This document shows positions 35,097 to 44,284 of a stretch of DNA of 64,000 nucleotides, one piece after another. Source of the DNA: Terrihabitans soli (GTDB lineage: Bacteria > Pseudomonadota > Alphaproteobacteria > Rhizobiales > Methylopilaceae); assembly GCF_014191545.1 (NCBI RefSeq), contig NZ_AP023361.1:248001-312000 (forward strand). Reading direction: 5' to 3'. The notes under the pieces were generated by a model. That model made no database searches and was not told the origin of the DNA. It worked only from the letters and a program-made list of their open reading frames with translations. A program made the translations under genes and the position numbers. Positions within the stretch are counted from its first letter, which is position 1; every line of letters starts with the position of its first letter.

Positions 35097-35129
35097 AACG
35101 GACGGGCGCTTTTCGCGTCCGTCCGTTTT
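35097..35129 (+). terminator. Terminator after the chemoreceptor gene
   Basis: AACGGACGGGCGC pairs with GCGTCCGTCCGTT over 13 bp (one G-T) around five bases, followed by TT. Because it covers the TTG at 35128, it helps to place the start of the next gene further right. Confidence 0.85.
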
Positions 35130-35148
35130 GGTATCGCGAGGTCTCGAC

Positions 35149-36129
35149 TTGGCTCTCGGCCGCCTGAAATCCCTTTGGGCCATCTGTTACGACGTCTATG
35201 TGCGGTTCGCCGCCCATGACGCCTGGGCGATTTCGAGCCATGTGGCCCTGTCGGTCCTTTTGGCTCTCTTCCCCTTTTTGATCGTCGTCACCTCGATCGC
35301 CTCGCTGATCGGCACCGATGAAATTGCCGCCCAGGTGGTGAGTCTTGCCTTCGAAGGCTGGCCGCCGGCTTTGTCGGGGCCGCTCGCCGGCGAGATCACC
35401 CGCGTTCTCACCGGCCGCCGCCTCGACCTTCTGACCGTCGGTGTCGTGCTTTTGCTCTGGACCTCGTCCTCGGCGGTGGAGGCGATGCGGGTCGCGCTCG
35501 TGCGCGCCTATGGCGTGCCGGATATGAGGTGGTGGTATTGGACCCGCCTGCAGAGCATCGGCTTCATGCTGCTGGGCGCGGTCGGCATGTTCCTGCTCGC
35601 CTTCGCCGTCGTGCTGTGGGGTCCGATCTGGAACACGGCCACGGCCTATATCCCCGATCTCGGCGCTGCGACCTGGAATGCGCTCGCCTTCCGCTACATC
35701 TCGACCAGTCTTTTCCTCATGGGCGGGCTGATGCTCGCCCATTTGTGGCTGCCGCCACAGCGCATCCCGGTTCTTGCGACGCTGCCGGGCACGTTCCTGA
35801 CCATGCTGCTGTGGCTCGTCGGTGCCGCGGTGTTCGGCTACTGGCTGTCGCGCTGGGCGAACTATGCGTCGACCTATGCCGGCCTCGGCTCGATTATGGC
35901 CGTCATTTTCTTCCTCTACATCAACTCCGTCGCCTTCATTCTCGGCGGCGAGCTGAATGCGGTTCTGGCGACGCGCCGCAGAACCCGCGAAGCGCGTGAG
36001 GCTTCCGAAGCCGAGGAACAAGCAGGGAAAGAAGACGTTGTTTCCTCAAAAGAGGAGACAGCGCGTGACACATCAGGATCGGGACGGCCCGCTCGTCGAA
36101 ACAGCAAACGAAACAAGGCAGGGTCCTAA
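35149..36129 (+). CDS. YihY/BrkB-family inner-membrane protein
   Basis: A 326-residue protein with six membrane helices, for example AISSHVALSVLLALFPFLIV, DLLTVGVVLLLWTSSSAV and IGFMLLGAVGMFLLAFAVVL. The family-defining segments SSHVALSVLLALFPFL, TSSSAVEAMRVAL and YASTYAGLGSIMAVIFFLYI are present, with GGELNAVLA near the end. The C-terminal tail of about 50 residues is charged and disordered. The TTG at 35149 is chosen over the TTG at 35128, which lies inside the preceding terminator; GCGAGG sits about eight bases before 35149. Family function (once called ribonuclease BN) is unknown. Confidence 0.87.
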   Translation: MALGRLKSLWAICYDVYVRFAAHDAWAISSHVALSVLLALFPFLIVVTSIASLIGTDEIAAQVVSLAFEGWPPALSGPLAGEITRVLTGRRLDLLTVGVVLLLWTSSSAVEAMRVALVRAYGVPDMRWWYWTRLQSIGFMLLGAVGMFLLAFAVVLWGPIWNTATAYIPDLGAATWNALAFRYISTSLFLMGGLMLAHLWLPPQRIPVLATLPGTFLTMLLWLVGAAVFGYWLSRWANYASTYAGLGSIMAVIFFLYINSVAFILGGELNAVLATRRRTREAREASEAEEQAGKEDVVSSKEETARDTSGSGRPARRNSKRNKAGS

Positions 36130-36280
36130 AGGCACGCCGGTTCTGTGGGTGCTGATCGTCGGCCTTTCGCTCGCAGTCCTGTCGCTGTTCTATTTCATGT
36201 CGACGAGCGTCGAGGATCCGCCGGGTCCGGGCACGGGCGTTCCGGCGACCGAAGCGGCGCCGCCGGTTACTCCGAAATAA
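36065..36280 (+). CDS. Small single-helix membrane protein overlapping the BrkB gene
   Basis: A 71-residue protein starting at GTG (36065), with AGAGGAG at 36051-36057, seven bases upstream. It overlaps the last 65 bp of the BrkB-type gene in another frame. The layout is a hydrophilic N terminus (VTHQDRDGPLVETANETR), a membrane helix (VLWVLIVGLSLAVLSLFYFM) and a Pro/Gly-rich end. No family recognised. The strong ribosome site and clean membrane helix make it a real coding gene rather than a shadow. Confidence 0.72.
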   Translation: MTHQDRDGPLVETANETRQGPKGTPVLWVLIVGLSLAVLSLFYFMSTSVEDPPGPGTGVPATEAAPPVTPK

Positions 36281-36326
36281 TCAGCGATGATTAGCGGCGT
36301 TCGGACTGAACCGGCTGTTGCCGGGT

Positions 36327-36611
36327 TCAGCGACGTTCCTCATTGGCCGGATCTGGCGGCAGGACTTCGTAATCCGTCGTAATGACGGTCTCGCGCGGTC
36401 CGGGCTGCGGAACGTTGGGGCGCGTCTTGCCGCGCCGCCAGCGGTAGAACCAGTCGATCGCCAGAATCGCCGGGAAGGCGAACAGGAAAACGGCGAAGGA
36501 AAATACCGCCAGCGATACGACGAGCGCGGCCGCCAGCGCGCCGATAATGGCGACCTGCCAGGCCGGAAGCTTGAGCGTCCGGAAAGTGCCGAAGGGATAG
36601 CGTTCGTTCAT
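36327..36611 (-). CDS. Small membrane protein of unknown function
   Basis: A 94-residue protein with two adjacent hydrophobic helices (VAIIGALAAALVVSLAVFSF and AVFLFAFPAILAIDWFYRW) and a hydrophilic C terminus with a Pro-rich stretch (RPNVPQPGPRETVITTDYEV). The middle resembles a short TM hairpin. It converges on the small protein ending at 36280; a hairpin (CTGAACCGGC with GCCGGGTTCAG) lies between them near 36307-36330 but lacks a T run. The family was not recognised. Confidence 0.75.
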   Translation of the reverse strand: MNERYPFGTFRTLKLPAWQVAIIGALAAALVVSLAVFSFAVFLFAFPAILAIDWFYRWRRGKTRPNVPQPGPRETVITTDYEVLPPDPANEERR

Positions 36612-36716
36612 GGGGCGGAACTATTCATCGCGATAAAGGCTACTCCAAGACGGAAACTCATGAGTCCTGATGAGCGTTAATGTCACGGGGGCGCCGGGAT
36701 CTTGGGAGAGATCGCC

Positions 36717-36986
36717 ATGCCGTCCACCGCCATCGGACGTATCGCCTATTTGGCCTCAGATCGTGAACTCGACGTTACTTTTGTCGGTTCGGGCCATACC
36801 TACACCTATATCGGGGTCGAACCGGAGATCCATGAGGAGTTCCGGCGGGCACCCTCCAAGGGCCGGTTCTTCAACTCAAGGATCAAGGACCGCTACCCGT
36901 TCCGCCGCTGGGGCGTGGGTCCGGCCTTCACGCCCCCTGAGCTTCGATCGCCAGGGCATGCACCCGCTCGGCGAGCTCCGCACTGA
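36717..36986 (+). CDS. KTSC-domain protein
   Basis: An 89-residue protein whose first 65 residues match the KTSC domain: IGRIAYLASDRELDVTFV, YTYIGVEPEIHEEFRRAPSK and GRFFNSRIKDRYPFRR. KTSC is found alone or fused to lysyl-tRNA synthetase and phage proteins and is thought to bind nucleic acid or protein. GGGAGAG lies six bases before the ATG at 36717. The last 20 or so residues (SPGHAPARRAPH) lie antisense within the end of bolA and are probably a read-through extension without function. Confidence 0.85.
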   Translation: MPSTAIGRIAYLASDRELDVTFVGSGHTYTYIGVEPEIHEEFRRAPSKGRFFNSRIKDRYPFRRWGVGPAFTPPELRSPGHAPARRAPH

Positions 36987-37188
36987 GGACCTGATTGATC
37001 GCCCGATGGGTCTCGACCCGGCTCTTGCCGGCAAAGGCCGCCGAGGCGATCCGAACCCGGAAATGGGTCTGGCCGCCCTCCTGCCAGCCGCCATGGCCGG
37101 CATGGTTCTGGCTCTCGTCGATGACCTCAAGACGTGCCGGATCGAAGGCCGCCCTCAATTTGGTCTCGATCCTCGCTTTGAAATCCAT
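36928..37188 (-). CDS. bolA: BolA-family protein
   Basis: An 86-residue BolA-type protein beginning MDFKARIETKLRAAFDPARL. It contains the diagnostic ESQNHAGHGGWQEGGQTHFR and SRVETHRAINQVLSAELAER. BolA proteins pair with monothiol glutaredoxins and iron-sulfur clusters and also bind DNA to control stationary-phase and envelope genes. The ATG at 37188 was chosen from family length; the frame extends far upstream as a shadow. It overlaps the convergent KTSC gene by 59 bp and diverges from the DnaJ-type gene. The bolA-dnaJ-cobS-cobT order is common in this group. Confidence 0.92.
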   Translation of the reverse strand: MDFKARIETKLRAAFDPARLEVIDESQNHAGHGGWQEGGQTHFRVRIASAAFAGKSRVETHRAINQVLSAELAERVHALAIEAQGA

Positions 37189-37314
37189 GCCTGAAAGCTC
37201 TCGCAGTTTTGGGCCTTTGCACCCATATAGGAACTCGACGTCAACCCCTTCAACCGAGACTAAGATACGCGGCCAGCTTCGCTTGTCGGGGCCGGACGGC
37301 GCGCTCATAATCGA

Positions 37315-37935
37315 ATGATGAAACTCGACTCGCCCTGGTTCGACGGTATCCGCGCCGCCAAAAAGCCTTCTCAAGCAGAGGCTAAGGCGATCCCGGGCGG
37401 CTGCGACCATCCCGGCTGCGCCCAAAAGGGCGAGTTCAAGGCTCCCAAGGGCCGGGACCGGGAAGGCCAGTATTTCAACTTCTGCGTACAGCATGTCCGG
37501 GAGTACAACCAGTCCTATAATTACTTCCGGAACATGGACGATGATCAGATCCAGGCCTGGCAGAAGGACAGCCTGACCGGCCACCGGCCGACCTGGACCA
37601 TGGGCGTGAACAAGCAGGGCTCGGCCCGGCCGCATTCGACCCATCCGCGCTACGCCAACTGGAACTTCGCCGACCCCTATAATCTGTTCGGCAAGGAACC
37701 GGGCCGCCCCGCGGAGCCCCAGAAGGCGTCCCGCACCCTGAAAAAGGTCGAGTTGAACGCACTTCAGGAGCTCGGGGTCGAGGAGACGGCCACGGCCGAG
37801 GAGATCAAGACGAGGTTCAAAACGCTGGTGAAACGGCTGCATCCCGATGCCAATGGCGGGGACCGCGGCACAGAGGACAAATTGCGCGCCGTCATCCAGG
37901 CGTATAATTACCTGAAACAAGCCGGTCTCTGCTGA
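37315..37935 (+). CDS. J-domain (DnaJ-like) protein
   Basis: A 206-residue protein with a C-terminal J domain (about 150-206): [20 protein letters not shown], then [16 protein letters not shown] with the HPD tripeptide that stimulates Hsp70. The N-terminal part is unusual for DnaJ: C30-x4-C35 and C57-x2-H60 suggest a small zinc site (GGCDHPGC and FCVQH), followed by aromatic-rich [20 protein letters not shown]. No G/F region or type I zinc-finger domain exists. The frame has ATG ATG at 37315/37318. It lies directly before cobS. The partner Hsp70 is not in the window. Confidence 0.9.
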   Translation: MMKLDSPWFDGIRAAKKPSQAEAKAIPGGCDHPGCAQKGEFKAPKGRDREGQYFNFCVQHVREYNQSYNYFRNMDDDQIQAWQKDSLTGHRPTWTMGVNKQGSARPHSTHPRYANWNFADPYNLFGKEPGRPAEPQKASRTLKKVELNALQELGVEETATAEEIKTRFKTLVKRLHPDANGGDRGTEDKLRAVIQAYNYLKQAGLC

Positions 37936-37997
37936 GGCCGCCGCCCGTGCGGGGTGTCACTGCGGTTTCGCCCGCGGTTCCCAGGAGAATGAGTTCA

Positions 37998-38987
37998 ATG
38001 GCAGTTGCAGCTGAGAAGGCGTCCGGCCTCCCGGATATGAAAGTGTCCGTGCGTCAGGTGTTCGGCATCGATTCCGATATGGAAGTGCCGGCCTATTCGG
38101 AAGTCGACGAGCATGTTCCGGATATCGATCCGGATTATCTGTTCGACAGGACAACGACGCTTGCGATCCTTGCCGGCTTTGCCAAGAACCGCCGCGTGAT
38201 GGTCTCGGGCTATCACGGCACCGGCAAATCCACGCATATCGAACAGGTCGCCGCGCGCCTCAACTGGCCGTGCGTGCGCATCAACCTCGACAGCCATGTC
38301 TCGCGCATCGATCTCGTCGGCAAGGACGCGATCGTCATGAAGGACGGCTTCCAGGTCACCGAATTCAAGGACGGCATGCTGCCTTGGGCGCTGCAGAACA
38401 ATATCGCCCTCGTCTTCGACGAATACGATGCTGGCCGTCCGGACGTGATGTTCGTGATCCAGCGCGTGCTGGAAGTCTCGGGCCGCCTGACACTGCTCGA
38501 TCAGAAGCGCGTCATCCGTCCGCATCCGGCGTTCCGTCTGTTCGCCACCGCCAATACGATCGGCCTCGGCGACACGTCGGGCCTTTATCACGGCACGCAG
38601 CAGATCAATCAGGGCCAGATGGACCGCTGGTCGATCGTGACCACGCTCAACTATCTGCCGCACGACAGCGAAGTGGATATCGTTCTCGCGAAATCGCCGC
38701 ATCTGAAAGGCAAGCCCGAAGGCCGCGACCTCGTCTCGAAAATGGTGCGCGTTGCCGATCTGACGCGTTCGGCGTTCATCAATGGCGATCTGTCGACCGT
38801 GATGAGCCCGCGTACCGTTATCACCTGGTCCGAGAATTCGGACATTTTCGGCGATATCGGTTTTGCGTTCCGGCTGACCTTCCTCAACAAATGCGACGAG
38901 CTCGAACGTGCTCTGGTGGCCGAGTTCTACCAGCGCTGCTTCGGCCAGGATCTGCCGGAAAGCGCGGTCAACGTCGCGCTGAGCTGA
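37998..38987 (+). CDS. cobS: Aerobic cobaltochelatase subunit CobS
   Basis: A 329-residue MoxR-type AAA+ ATPase. Walker A is [18 protein letters not shown], Walker B is [20 protein letters not shown] and the sensor region is [19 protein letters not shown]. With CobT and CobN it inserts cobalt into hydrogenobyrinic acid diamide in aerobic B12 synthesis. The ATG at 37998 has AGGAGA nine bases upstream; an ATG at 37989 is too close to that site. cobT follows after one base. No cobN is present in the window. Confidence 0.95.
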   Translation: MAVAAEKASGLPDMKVSVRQVFGIDSDMEVPAYSEVDEHVPDIDPDYLFDRTTTLAILAGFAKNRRVMVSGYHGTGKSTHIEQVAARLNWPCVRINLDSHVSRIDLVGKDAIVMKDGFQVTEFKDGMLPWALQNNIALVFDEYDAGRPDVMFVIQRVLEVSGRLTLLDQKRVIRPHPAFRLFATANTIGLGDTSGLYHGTQQINQGQMDRWSIVTTLNYLPHDSEVDIVLAKSPHLKGKPEGRDLVSKMVRVADLTRSAFINGDLSTVMSPRTVITWSENSDIFGDIGFAFRLTFLNKCDELERALVAEFYQRCFGQDLPESAVNVALS

Positions 38988-38988
38988 G

Positions 38989-40875
38989 ATGATCTCCAAT
39001 ACCGGCCCCGGCAAACCGAATAAGGAACCGCCGAGCGAGCCCTTAAAGCGCGCGGTGTCCGGAACGCTGCGCGCGATTTCGGGCAAGCCGGAGCTCGACA
39101 TCACATTCGCATCCGAGCGCGCCCAGCTTGTTGCGGGCGCAGCGCGTTTGCCCGAGCCGCCGCGCCGCATGTCGAAAAAAGACGCGGCGATCCTGCGCGG
39201 CCAGGCCGATGCGCTGGCACTGAAACTTGCCTGCCACGATCCGAAGGTTCATTCGCATCTTCTGCCGAAAAGCACCGATGCAAAGGCGGTGTTTGAAGCC
39301 GTCGAACAGGCGCGCTGCGAAGCCATCGGCGCGCGCCGCATGACGGGCGTTGCGCAAAATCTCACGGCGATGCTCGACGAGCGCTACACCAAAGCCAGTT
39401 ACACGGACATTGCCGATCGCGAGGAAGCGCCGATCGAAGATGCGCTTGCGCTGATGGTGCGCCAGCGTCTCACCGGTCTTGAGCCGCCGCCGAGCGCAAA
39501 GAAGGTCGTCGATTTGTGGCGCCCCTGGATCGAGGAACGCGCCGGCAAAAATCTCGAACGGCTCGATCTTCTTCTGAACGATCAGAAGGCGTTCGCACGC
39601 ACGATCCACGAAATGCTGAGCCAGCTCGAAATGGGCGATGAGCTCGCGGGCTATCTCGACGACGATCTGTCGGATGATCAGGACCCCGACTCGGACCAGG
39701 ATCCCGGTCAGGAAGAGGGCGGCGAGCGCGGCGACGACGAGTCGGAGGGCATGCAGTCGACGGAAGCGGAAGCCTCCGATGACGAACCCGACTTCGGCGA
39801 GATGGAAAAGGCCGATGCGCCGCCGTCGGAAATGCCGGACGAGGCCGATGCGGAAGATGCAAAAGACATCACCGAGCCGCCGCGCCGTTCGCTTTCCAAC
39901 AGCGAAAGCCGTGGCTTCGATTATCGCGCCTATACGAACAAATTCGATGAGATGCTGAACGCGGAAGATCTGTGCGAGCCGGAAGAACTGGCTCGTCTCA
40001 GATCCTATCTCGACAAGCAGCTGACCAATCTTCAGGGCGTTGTCGGCCGTCTCGCCAACCGTCTGCAGCGGCGTCTTCTGGCGCAGCAGAACCGCGCCTG
40101 GGAGTTCGATCTCGAAGAGGGCATGCTCGATCCGGCGCGCCTGTCGCGCGTCATCACCGATCCGATGCAGCCGCTGTCTTTCATGCGTGAGCGCGACACC
40201 GATTTCCGCGATACGGTCGTCACGCTTCTGCTCGACAATTCCGGCTCGATGCGCGGACGTCCCATCACCGTGGCCGCAACCTGCGCCGACATCCTCGCCC
40301 GCACGCTCGAGCGCTGCGGTGTGAAGGTCGAGATTCTGGGCTTTACGACGCGCGCCTGGAAGGGTGGCGCCTCGCGCGAAGCCTGGCTGCAAGCCGGCAA
40401 GCCGCCCAATCCCGGACGGCTCAACGATCTGCGTCACATTATCTACAAGTCTGCCGATGCACCCTGGCGCCGCGCCCGGAAAAATCTCGGACTGATGATG
40501 CGCGAAGGTCTGCTCAAGGAAAACATCGACGGCGAAGCGCTCGAATGGGCGCATGACCGGCTGCTCGGCCGCCCGGAAAACCGGCGCATATTGATGATGA
40601 TTTCCGACGGCGCGCCGGTCGATGACTCAACTCTGTCGGTCAATGCTGGCAACTATCTTGAACGGCATCTGCGCGCGGTGATCGACAAGATCGAAAACCG
40701 CTCGCCGGTCGAACTCGTCGCCATTGGCATCGGCCATGACGTGACGCGCTATTATCGCCGCGCGGTGACGATTGTGGATGCGGAAGAGCTCGGCGGTGCG
40801 ATGACGGAAAAGCTCGCCGAACTCTTCGAGGAAGACTCGGGCGCAAAATCCGGAAAGACGCGCGCCCGCGCATGA
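38989..40875 (+). CDS. cobT: Aerobic cobaltochelatase subunit CobT
   Basis: A 628-residue subunit. An N-terminal helical CobT domain runs to about 230. A highly acidic low-complexity linker ([20 protein letters not shown] onward, about 225-300) comes next. A C-terminal von Willebrand A domain begins near residue 415 with the metal-binding [11 protein letters not shown] and a later [14 protein letters not shown]. CobT forms a chaperone-like two-ring complex with CobS that drives cobalt insertion by CobN. It overlaps the next gene by four bases. Confidence 0.95.
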   Translation: MISNTGPGKPNKEPPSEPLKRAVSGTLRAISGKPELDITFASERAQLVAGAARLPEPPRRMSKKDAAILRGQADALALKLACHDPKVHSHLLPKSTDAKAVFEAVEQARCEAIGARRMTGVAQNLTAMLDERYTKASYTDIADREEAPIEDALALMVRQRLTGLEPPPSAKKVVDLWRPWIEERAGKNLERLDLLLNDQKAFARTIHEMLSQLEMGDELAGYLDDDLSDDQDPDSDQDPGQEEGGERGDDESEGMQSTEAEASDDEPDFGEMEKADAPPSEMPDEADAEDAKDITEPPRRSLSNSESRGFDYRAYTNKFDEMLNAEDLCEPEELARLRSYLDKQLTNLQGVVGRLANRLQRRLLAQQNRAWEFDLEEGMLDPARLSRVITDPMQPLSFMRERDTDFRDTVVTLLLDNSGSMRGRPITVAATCADILARTLERCGVKVEILGFTTRAWKGGASREAWLQAGKPPNPGRLNDLRHIIYKSADAPWRRARKNLGLMMREGLLKENIDGEALEWAHDRLLGRPENRRILMMISDGAPVDDSTLSVNAGNYLERHLRAVIDKIENRSPVELVAIGIGHDVTRYYRRAVTIVDAEELGGAMTEKLAELFEEDSGAKSGKTRARA

Positions 40876-41849
40876 ATCGCGCGGCTTTTGTATTCTTTGC
40901 GCTGCTGGCCGCGCCCGCGGCCGCCGAACCCATCGCTGTCAAAGCTCAGCCGCTTTCCTATTTCTCTGCCGCAAATCCCGGTCAGAATGTCTTTGGCGCG
41001 CTGACCTTCCGCGGCGGGCTGGTGCTGACATCCGACAACAAGGATTTCGGCGGCATATCCGGCGTGCGCCTGGCTGCCGATGGAAAGCTCGTCGCCGTCA
41101 CCGATCGCGGCCAATGGCTCACCGGCAAGCTCACCTATGACGGCGCAAAGCCGCTAGCGCTTGAGGGCGCCGAGCTTGCGCCGATGCTCAACGCAAATGG
41201 CAAAGCGCTGCGCGGCGGCGGCGCGGATGTGGAATCGCTGGAGGTTTCCGGTAACACCGCCTTTGCCGGCATCGAGCGTGTGCATCAGGTGCTGCGCTAC
41301 GATTTATCGAAAGGCGTGAGCGCGGCCAAAGGCACAGGCGTCACTGTTCCGCGCGAGGCAAAGAGTTTTCCGTCGAATGGCGGCATTGAAGGCCTCGCCC
41401 TTGTGCCGGGCGGCGCGGAAAAGGACACGCTATTGATCGTCACCGAGGAAGCCTATGACGCGAAGGGCGATCATCTCGGTTTTCTTCTGCCCGGCCGCAC
41501 CAAGAAGAAGATCAGACCTCTGACTTTGAAGCGCCGCGACAATTACGCGGTGACCGATCTGGCCTTTCTTCCGGGCGGCGATCTGATCGTGCTGGAACGG
41601 CGCTATGTGCCGCCGTTCTCGCTCAGCACAAGGCTGCGCCGTATTGTGCAAAGCTCAATTACCGAGGGCGCGCTGCTCGACGGCGAGGTTCTGCTCGAGG
41701 GCTTTTTCCCGGCGGACCAGATCGACAATATGGAAGCCGTGTCCGCTCATAAAGCCGCGGACGGGGCGAGCGTGATTACGCTGATGTCGGACGATAATTT
41801 CAGCCAGAGGCAGCGAACGATTTTGCTGCAGTTCGGAATCGCGGATTAG
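40872..41849 (+). CDS. Secreted phytase-like esterase domain protein
   Basis: A 325-residue protein with a signal peptide ([20 protein letters not shown]) and an esterase-like/phytase-type propeller: [46 protein letters not shown] and [17 protein letters not shown], with [20 protein letters not shown] near the end. The family is calcium-dependent in some members and the substrate is unknown. The ATG overlaps the cobT stop, so it is likely transcribed with cobS and cobT although functionally unrelated. It converges on yhhQ with a 4 bp overlap. Confidence 0.87.
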   Translation: MNRAAFVFFALLAAPAAAEPIAVKAQPLSYFSAANPGQNVFGALTFRGGLVLTSDNKDFGGISGVRLAADGKLVAVTDRGQWLTGKLTYDGAKPLALEGAELAPMLNANGKALRGGGADVESLEVSGNTAFAGIERVHQVLRYDLSKGVSAAKGTGVTVPREAKSFPSNGGIEGLALVPGGAEKDTLLIVTEEAYDAKGDHLGFLLPGRTKKKIRPLTLKRRDNYAVTDLAFLPGGDLIVLERRYVPPFSLSTRLRRIVQSSITEGALLDGEVLLEGFFPADQIDNMEAVSAHKAADGASVITLMSDDNFSQRQRTILLQFGIAD

Positions 41850-42460
41850 CGACCCGCGCGCGCCGTCTCGAACGGGCGGATAATGCTCATCAGCGCGCCA
41901 TAGGGCACGAGCAGCAGCAGCGCCATCGCGACCTTCACGCAGAAATCGAAGAAGCCGAGGCCCATCCAGAGCGGCACGGTGATGCCGCCCGCGTAAGTGA
42001 CGGGATCGGACATCGAAAGATCGCCGGCAAAAGCGAGCGTGAAGAAGATGATCGTGTCGAGCGCCGAACCGAGAAGGCTGCCGGCAAGCGGCGCACGCCA
42101 CCAGGTCTGACGGCGCAGCCAGTTGAACACGGTGACGTCGAGAAGCTGGCCGACCATGAAGGCCGTGCCCGAAGCGAGTGCGATGCGCGGCGTCGCAAGA
42201 ACGATGGACAGAACGACGGCGATGGCAAAACCGGCATAGACGACGCGGCGCGTCATCTTGGGGCCGAAGCGGCGGTTCGTCAGATCGTTGACGAGGAAGG
42301 CGACCGGATAGGTCAGCGCGCCCCAGGTCAGGTAATCCGCAAGGCCGAAAGCCTGGATCGGATACTGGACGGCGAAATTCGACAGCGCGACGACGCCCGT
42401 CATCGCGAGGATTGGCAGAACGAGGTCTTTCGCCTCGAAGCGGATGCGGGAGGTGGTCAC
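41846..42460 (-). CDS. yhhQ: Queuosine precursor transporter (YhhQ/VUT family)
   Basis: A 204-residue membrane protein with six helices. The VUT/YhhQ signature TWGALTYPVAFLVNDLTNRR is present, followed by ASGTAFMVGQLLDVTVFNWL, LLGSALDTIIFFTLAF and GLGFFDFCVKVAMALLLLVP. YhhQ imports 7-cyano-7-deazaguanine and 7-aminomethyl-7-deazaguanine for tRNA queuosine. It lies downstream of rpmB by 8 bp on the same strand. Confidence 0.9.
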   Translation of the reverse strand: MTTSRIRFEAKDLVLPILAMTGVVALSNFAVQYPIQAFGLADYLTWGALTYPVAFLVNDLTNRRFGPKMTRRVVYAGFAIAVVLSIVLATPRIALASGTAFMVGQLLDVTVFNWLRRQTWWRAPLAGSLLGSALDTIIFFTLAFAGDLSMSDPVTYAGGITVPLWMGLGFFDFCVKVAMALLLLVPYGALMSIIRPFETARAGR

Positions 42461-42468
42461 GGCGCCTC

Positions 42469-42762
42469 TCAGGCGGCCGCGGACTCGCCGGCCTTGCGGA
42501 TCTTGCGGCGCAGTTCCTTGGCCTTCTGCGACAGGTCCGCTTCCGAAGATTTCAGAAGAAACGCGTCGAGGCCGCCGCGATGCTCGACCGAGCGCAGGGC
42601 GTTGGCGGAAATGCGCAGGCGCACCGACTGGCCGAGCGCGTCGGACAGGAGCGTCACCTTGAGCAGGTTCGGCAGGAACCGCGTCTTGGTCTTGCGGTTC
42701 GAATGGCTGACCAGGTGGCCAACGAGGACGGACTTACCGGTCAGTTCGCAGCGCCGCGACAT
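42469..42762 (-). CDS. rpmB: 50S ribosomal protein L28
   Basis: A 97-residue ribosomal protein starting [20 protein letters not shown], with [20 protein letters not shown] and [20 protein letters not shown] typical of L28. The C-terminal Lys/Arg-rich extension ([20 protein letters not shown]) is the usual alphaproteobacterial form. The start at 42762 was chosen by family alignment (GGAGCC before it). It diverges from the DUF3108 gene and is followed by yhhQ. Confidence 0.96.
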   Translation of the reverse strand: MSRRCELTGKSVLVGHLVSHSNRKTKTRFLPNLLKVTLLSDALGQSVRLRISANALRSVEHRGGLDAFLLKSSEADLSQKAKELRRKIRKAGESAAA

Positions 42763-43047
42763 CGCAGGCTCCATAAAACTCTAGAATTGCGGGACGAGCA
42801 GGCCGGAGCCGTCACTATCTTTCGGAAAAGAAGGATGGCCCACGAGCAAACCGCTCGAAGGTCGGGGTGTATAGGCTCCAAGCGCCCCAAAGGTCAAGGA
42901 AAAGGGTATCCCCCGGACGGCAGGTGAGTCCCGGCGGCAACGCCCCGGGCTAATCGCTTTGGCCCGTCTCGACGGAGAACCAATCCTGCCCCATTCTAAA
43001 GTGAATATGAATCGCCGGTTTTTCGGCGTGTCGAGAGGCAGTTTGAG
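42763..43047. other. Divergent rpmB/DUF3108 intergenic region, no gene seen
   Basis: The stretch between the two divergent starts contains no frame with a good ribosome site. Promoters for rpmB and the DUF3108 gene must lie here; no confident minus-35/minus-10 pair was identified. Confidence 0.6.
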
Positions 43048-43959
43048 GTGAAGCCGACCCGGACCCAGGTTTCCGGCGCCCGCCGCTTGGGGCGATTGGG
43101 CGGGGTCCTTGCTGTGCTCAGCGCACCCCTTTTTGCCGGTGCGGCGCAGGCCGGCGACACCGAATTCAACGCCCGCTACACGGTCCGCCTGGCCATCCTG
43201 CCGCTGACCTTCGCGACCGGCAATCTGAAGGCGACGATCCCCGAAAAGGGCCGCTATACGGTCGATTTCTCGGCCACCGGCACCGGCTTCAAGATGAGCG
43301 GCAAATCGGCCGGTGTCGTGCAGGCCAATATGCTGTGGCCGGTCAGCTCCGCGATGGACACCTCCGACAGCGAGGAAACCCGCAAAATCCGCCTCGCTTT
43401 GTCGCGGGGCCGGGTGCGCCAGGAAACGGTGACCCCGCCGATCCCCTACCGGCCGGACCGCATTCCGATCACCCAGGAACACCGCAAAAACGTCATTGAC
43501 CCGATTTCGGCGCTGTTCATGCCGGTCATCAGCAAGAACGGACCGGCGGAGCCCAGCAATTGCGACCGGAACCTGCCCATTTTCGAGGGCACCGAGCGCT
43601 TCGATATCAAGATGTCCTATCTCAGGATCGAGATGGTGAAGACGGATAAGGGCTATGCCGGCCCCGCCGTCGTCTGCCGGGCGACCTATAAGGCGATTTC
43701 CGGCCACCGGCCGAAAAGCTCGGTCCAGTTCATGGAGCAGAACCGCACCATTGAGGCGTGGCTCGCCCCGGTCGAGGGGACGAACATGCTGGCCCCCTGG
43801 CGGGTCTCCATGTCGACCAAGGTCGGCACGCTCATTCTGCAGGCGACCGAGTTCAAGACGGCCGCGGCCGAGACCTCAGGCTCCACCGCCGCGCCGACCA
43901 AACAGGCCGATGCCCGTGCTGTCGCCCCGGCTGTGTCCGAAACCGGGACACCGCGTTAA
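43048..43959 (+). CDS. DUF3108-domain secreted protein
   Basis: A 303-residue protein with a Sec signal peptide (RRLGRLGGVLAVLSAPLFAG, cleaved near AQA) and a beta-rich DUF3108 domain (TEFNARYTVRLAILPLTFAT, YTVDFSATGTGFKMSGKSAG, RFDIKMSYLRIEMVKTDKGY). The C terminus is disordered and Ala/Thr-rich. The start is GTG at 43048 with GAGAGG nine bases upstream. DUF3108 proteins are periplasmic and unassigned. The rpmB-DUF3108-helicase neighbourhood is conserved in this group. Confidence 0.85.
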   Translation: MKPTRTQVSGARRLGRLGGVLAVLSAPLFAGAAQAGDTEFNARYTVRLAILPLTFATGNLKATIPEKGRYTVDFSATGTGFKMSGKSAGVVQANMLWPVSSAMDTSDSEETRKIRLALSRGRVRQETVTPPIPYRPDRIPITQEHRKNVIDPISALFMPVISKNGPAEPSNCDRNLPIFEGTERFDIKMSYLRIEMVKTDKGYAGPAVVCRATYKAISGHRPKSSVQFMEQNRTIEAWLAPVEGTNMLAPWRVSMSTKVGTLILQATEFKTAAAETSGSTAAPTKQADARAVAPAVSETGTPR

Positions 43960-44284
43960 CCGCGTTCTTCGAGTTTTCCACAAAACCGCTGAAAGCCGAT
44001 TCAGCATCATGTAGCCGCCTTGGCGCCGGGCACATGATCTTGCGGGGGCAGAACAGGAACATCGGCCATGGGCCGATTCGGTCAGGCTCTGTTCCCCATC
44101 TGGCCGAACGTTAACGGCACAGTCCGGCACACCGCGAGGAACGAACCGGGATTCTGTCCGAGTCAGCGATTCGGGCCGGGTTTGTTCGGCGCGTGTTCCC
44201 GCATAACCGGTGTTAAGGAAAACGGCGGCGGGCCGCGCCAATCTGTGGTAAACCGCCGTCTCTCCCACACATAGCGCCAGACCG
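43960..44284. other. 325 bp non-coding stretch before the Suv3-like helicase gene
   Basis: No open frame with ribosome site or family match. It contains loosely symmetrical GC-rich segments (for example around 44144-44190) but no strong terminator with a T run. It presumably contains the helicase promoter. Confidence 0.5.

Noticed and set aside
35128-35148. TTG at 35128 as start of the BrkB-type gene
   Set aside because: It lies in the T run of the terminator that follows the chemoreceptor gene; 35149 has a ribosome site.
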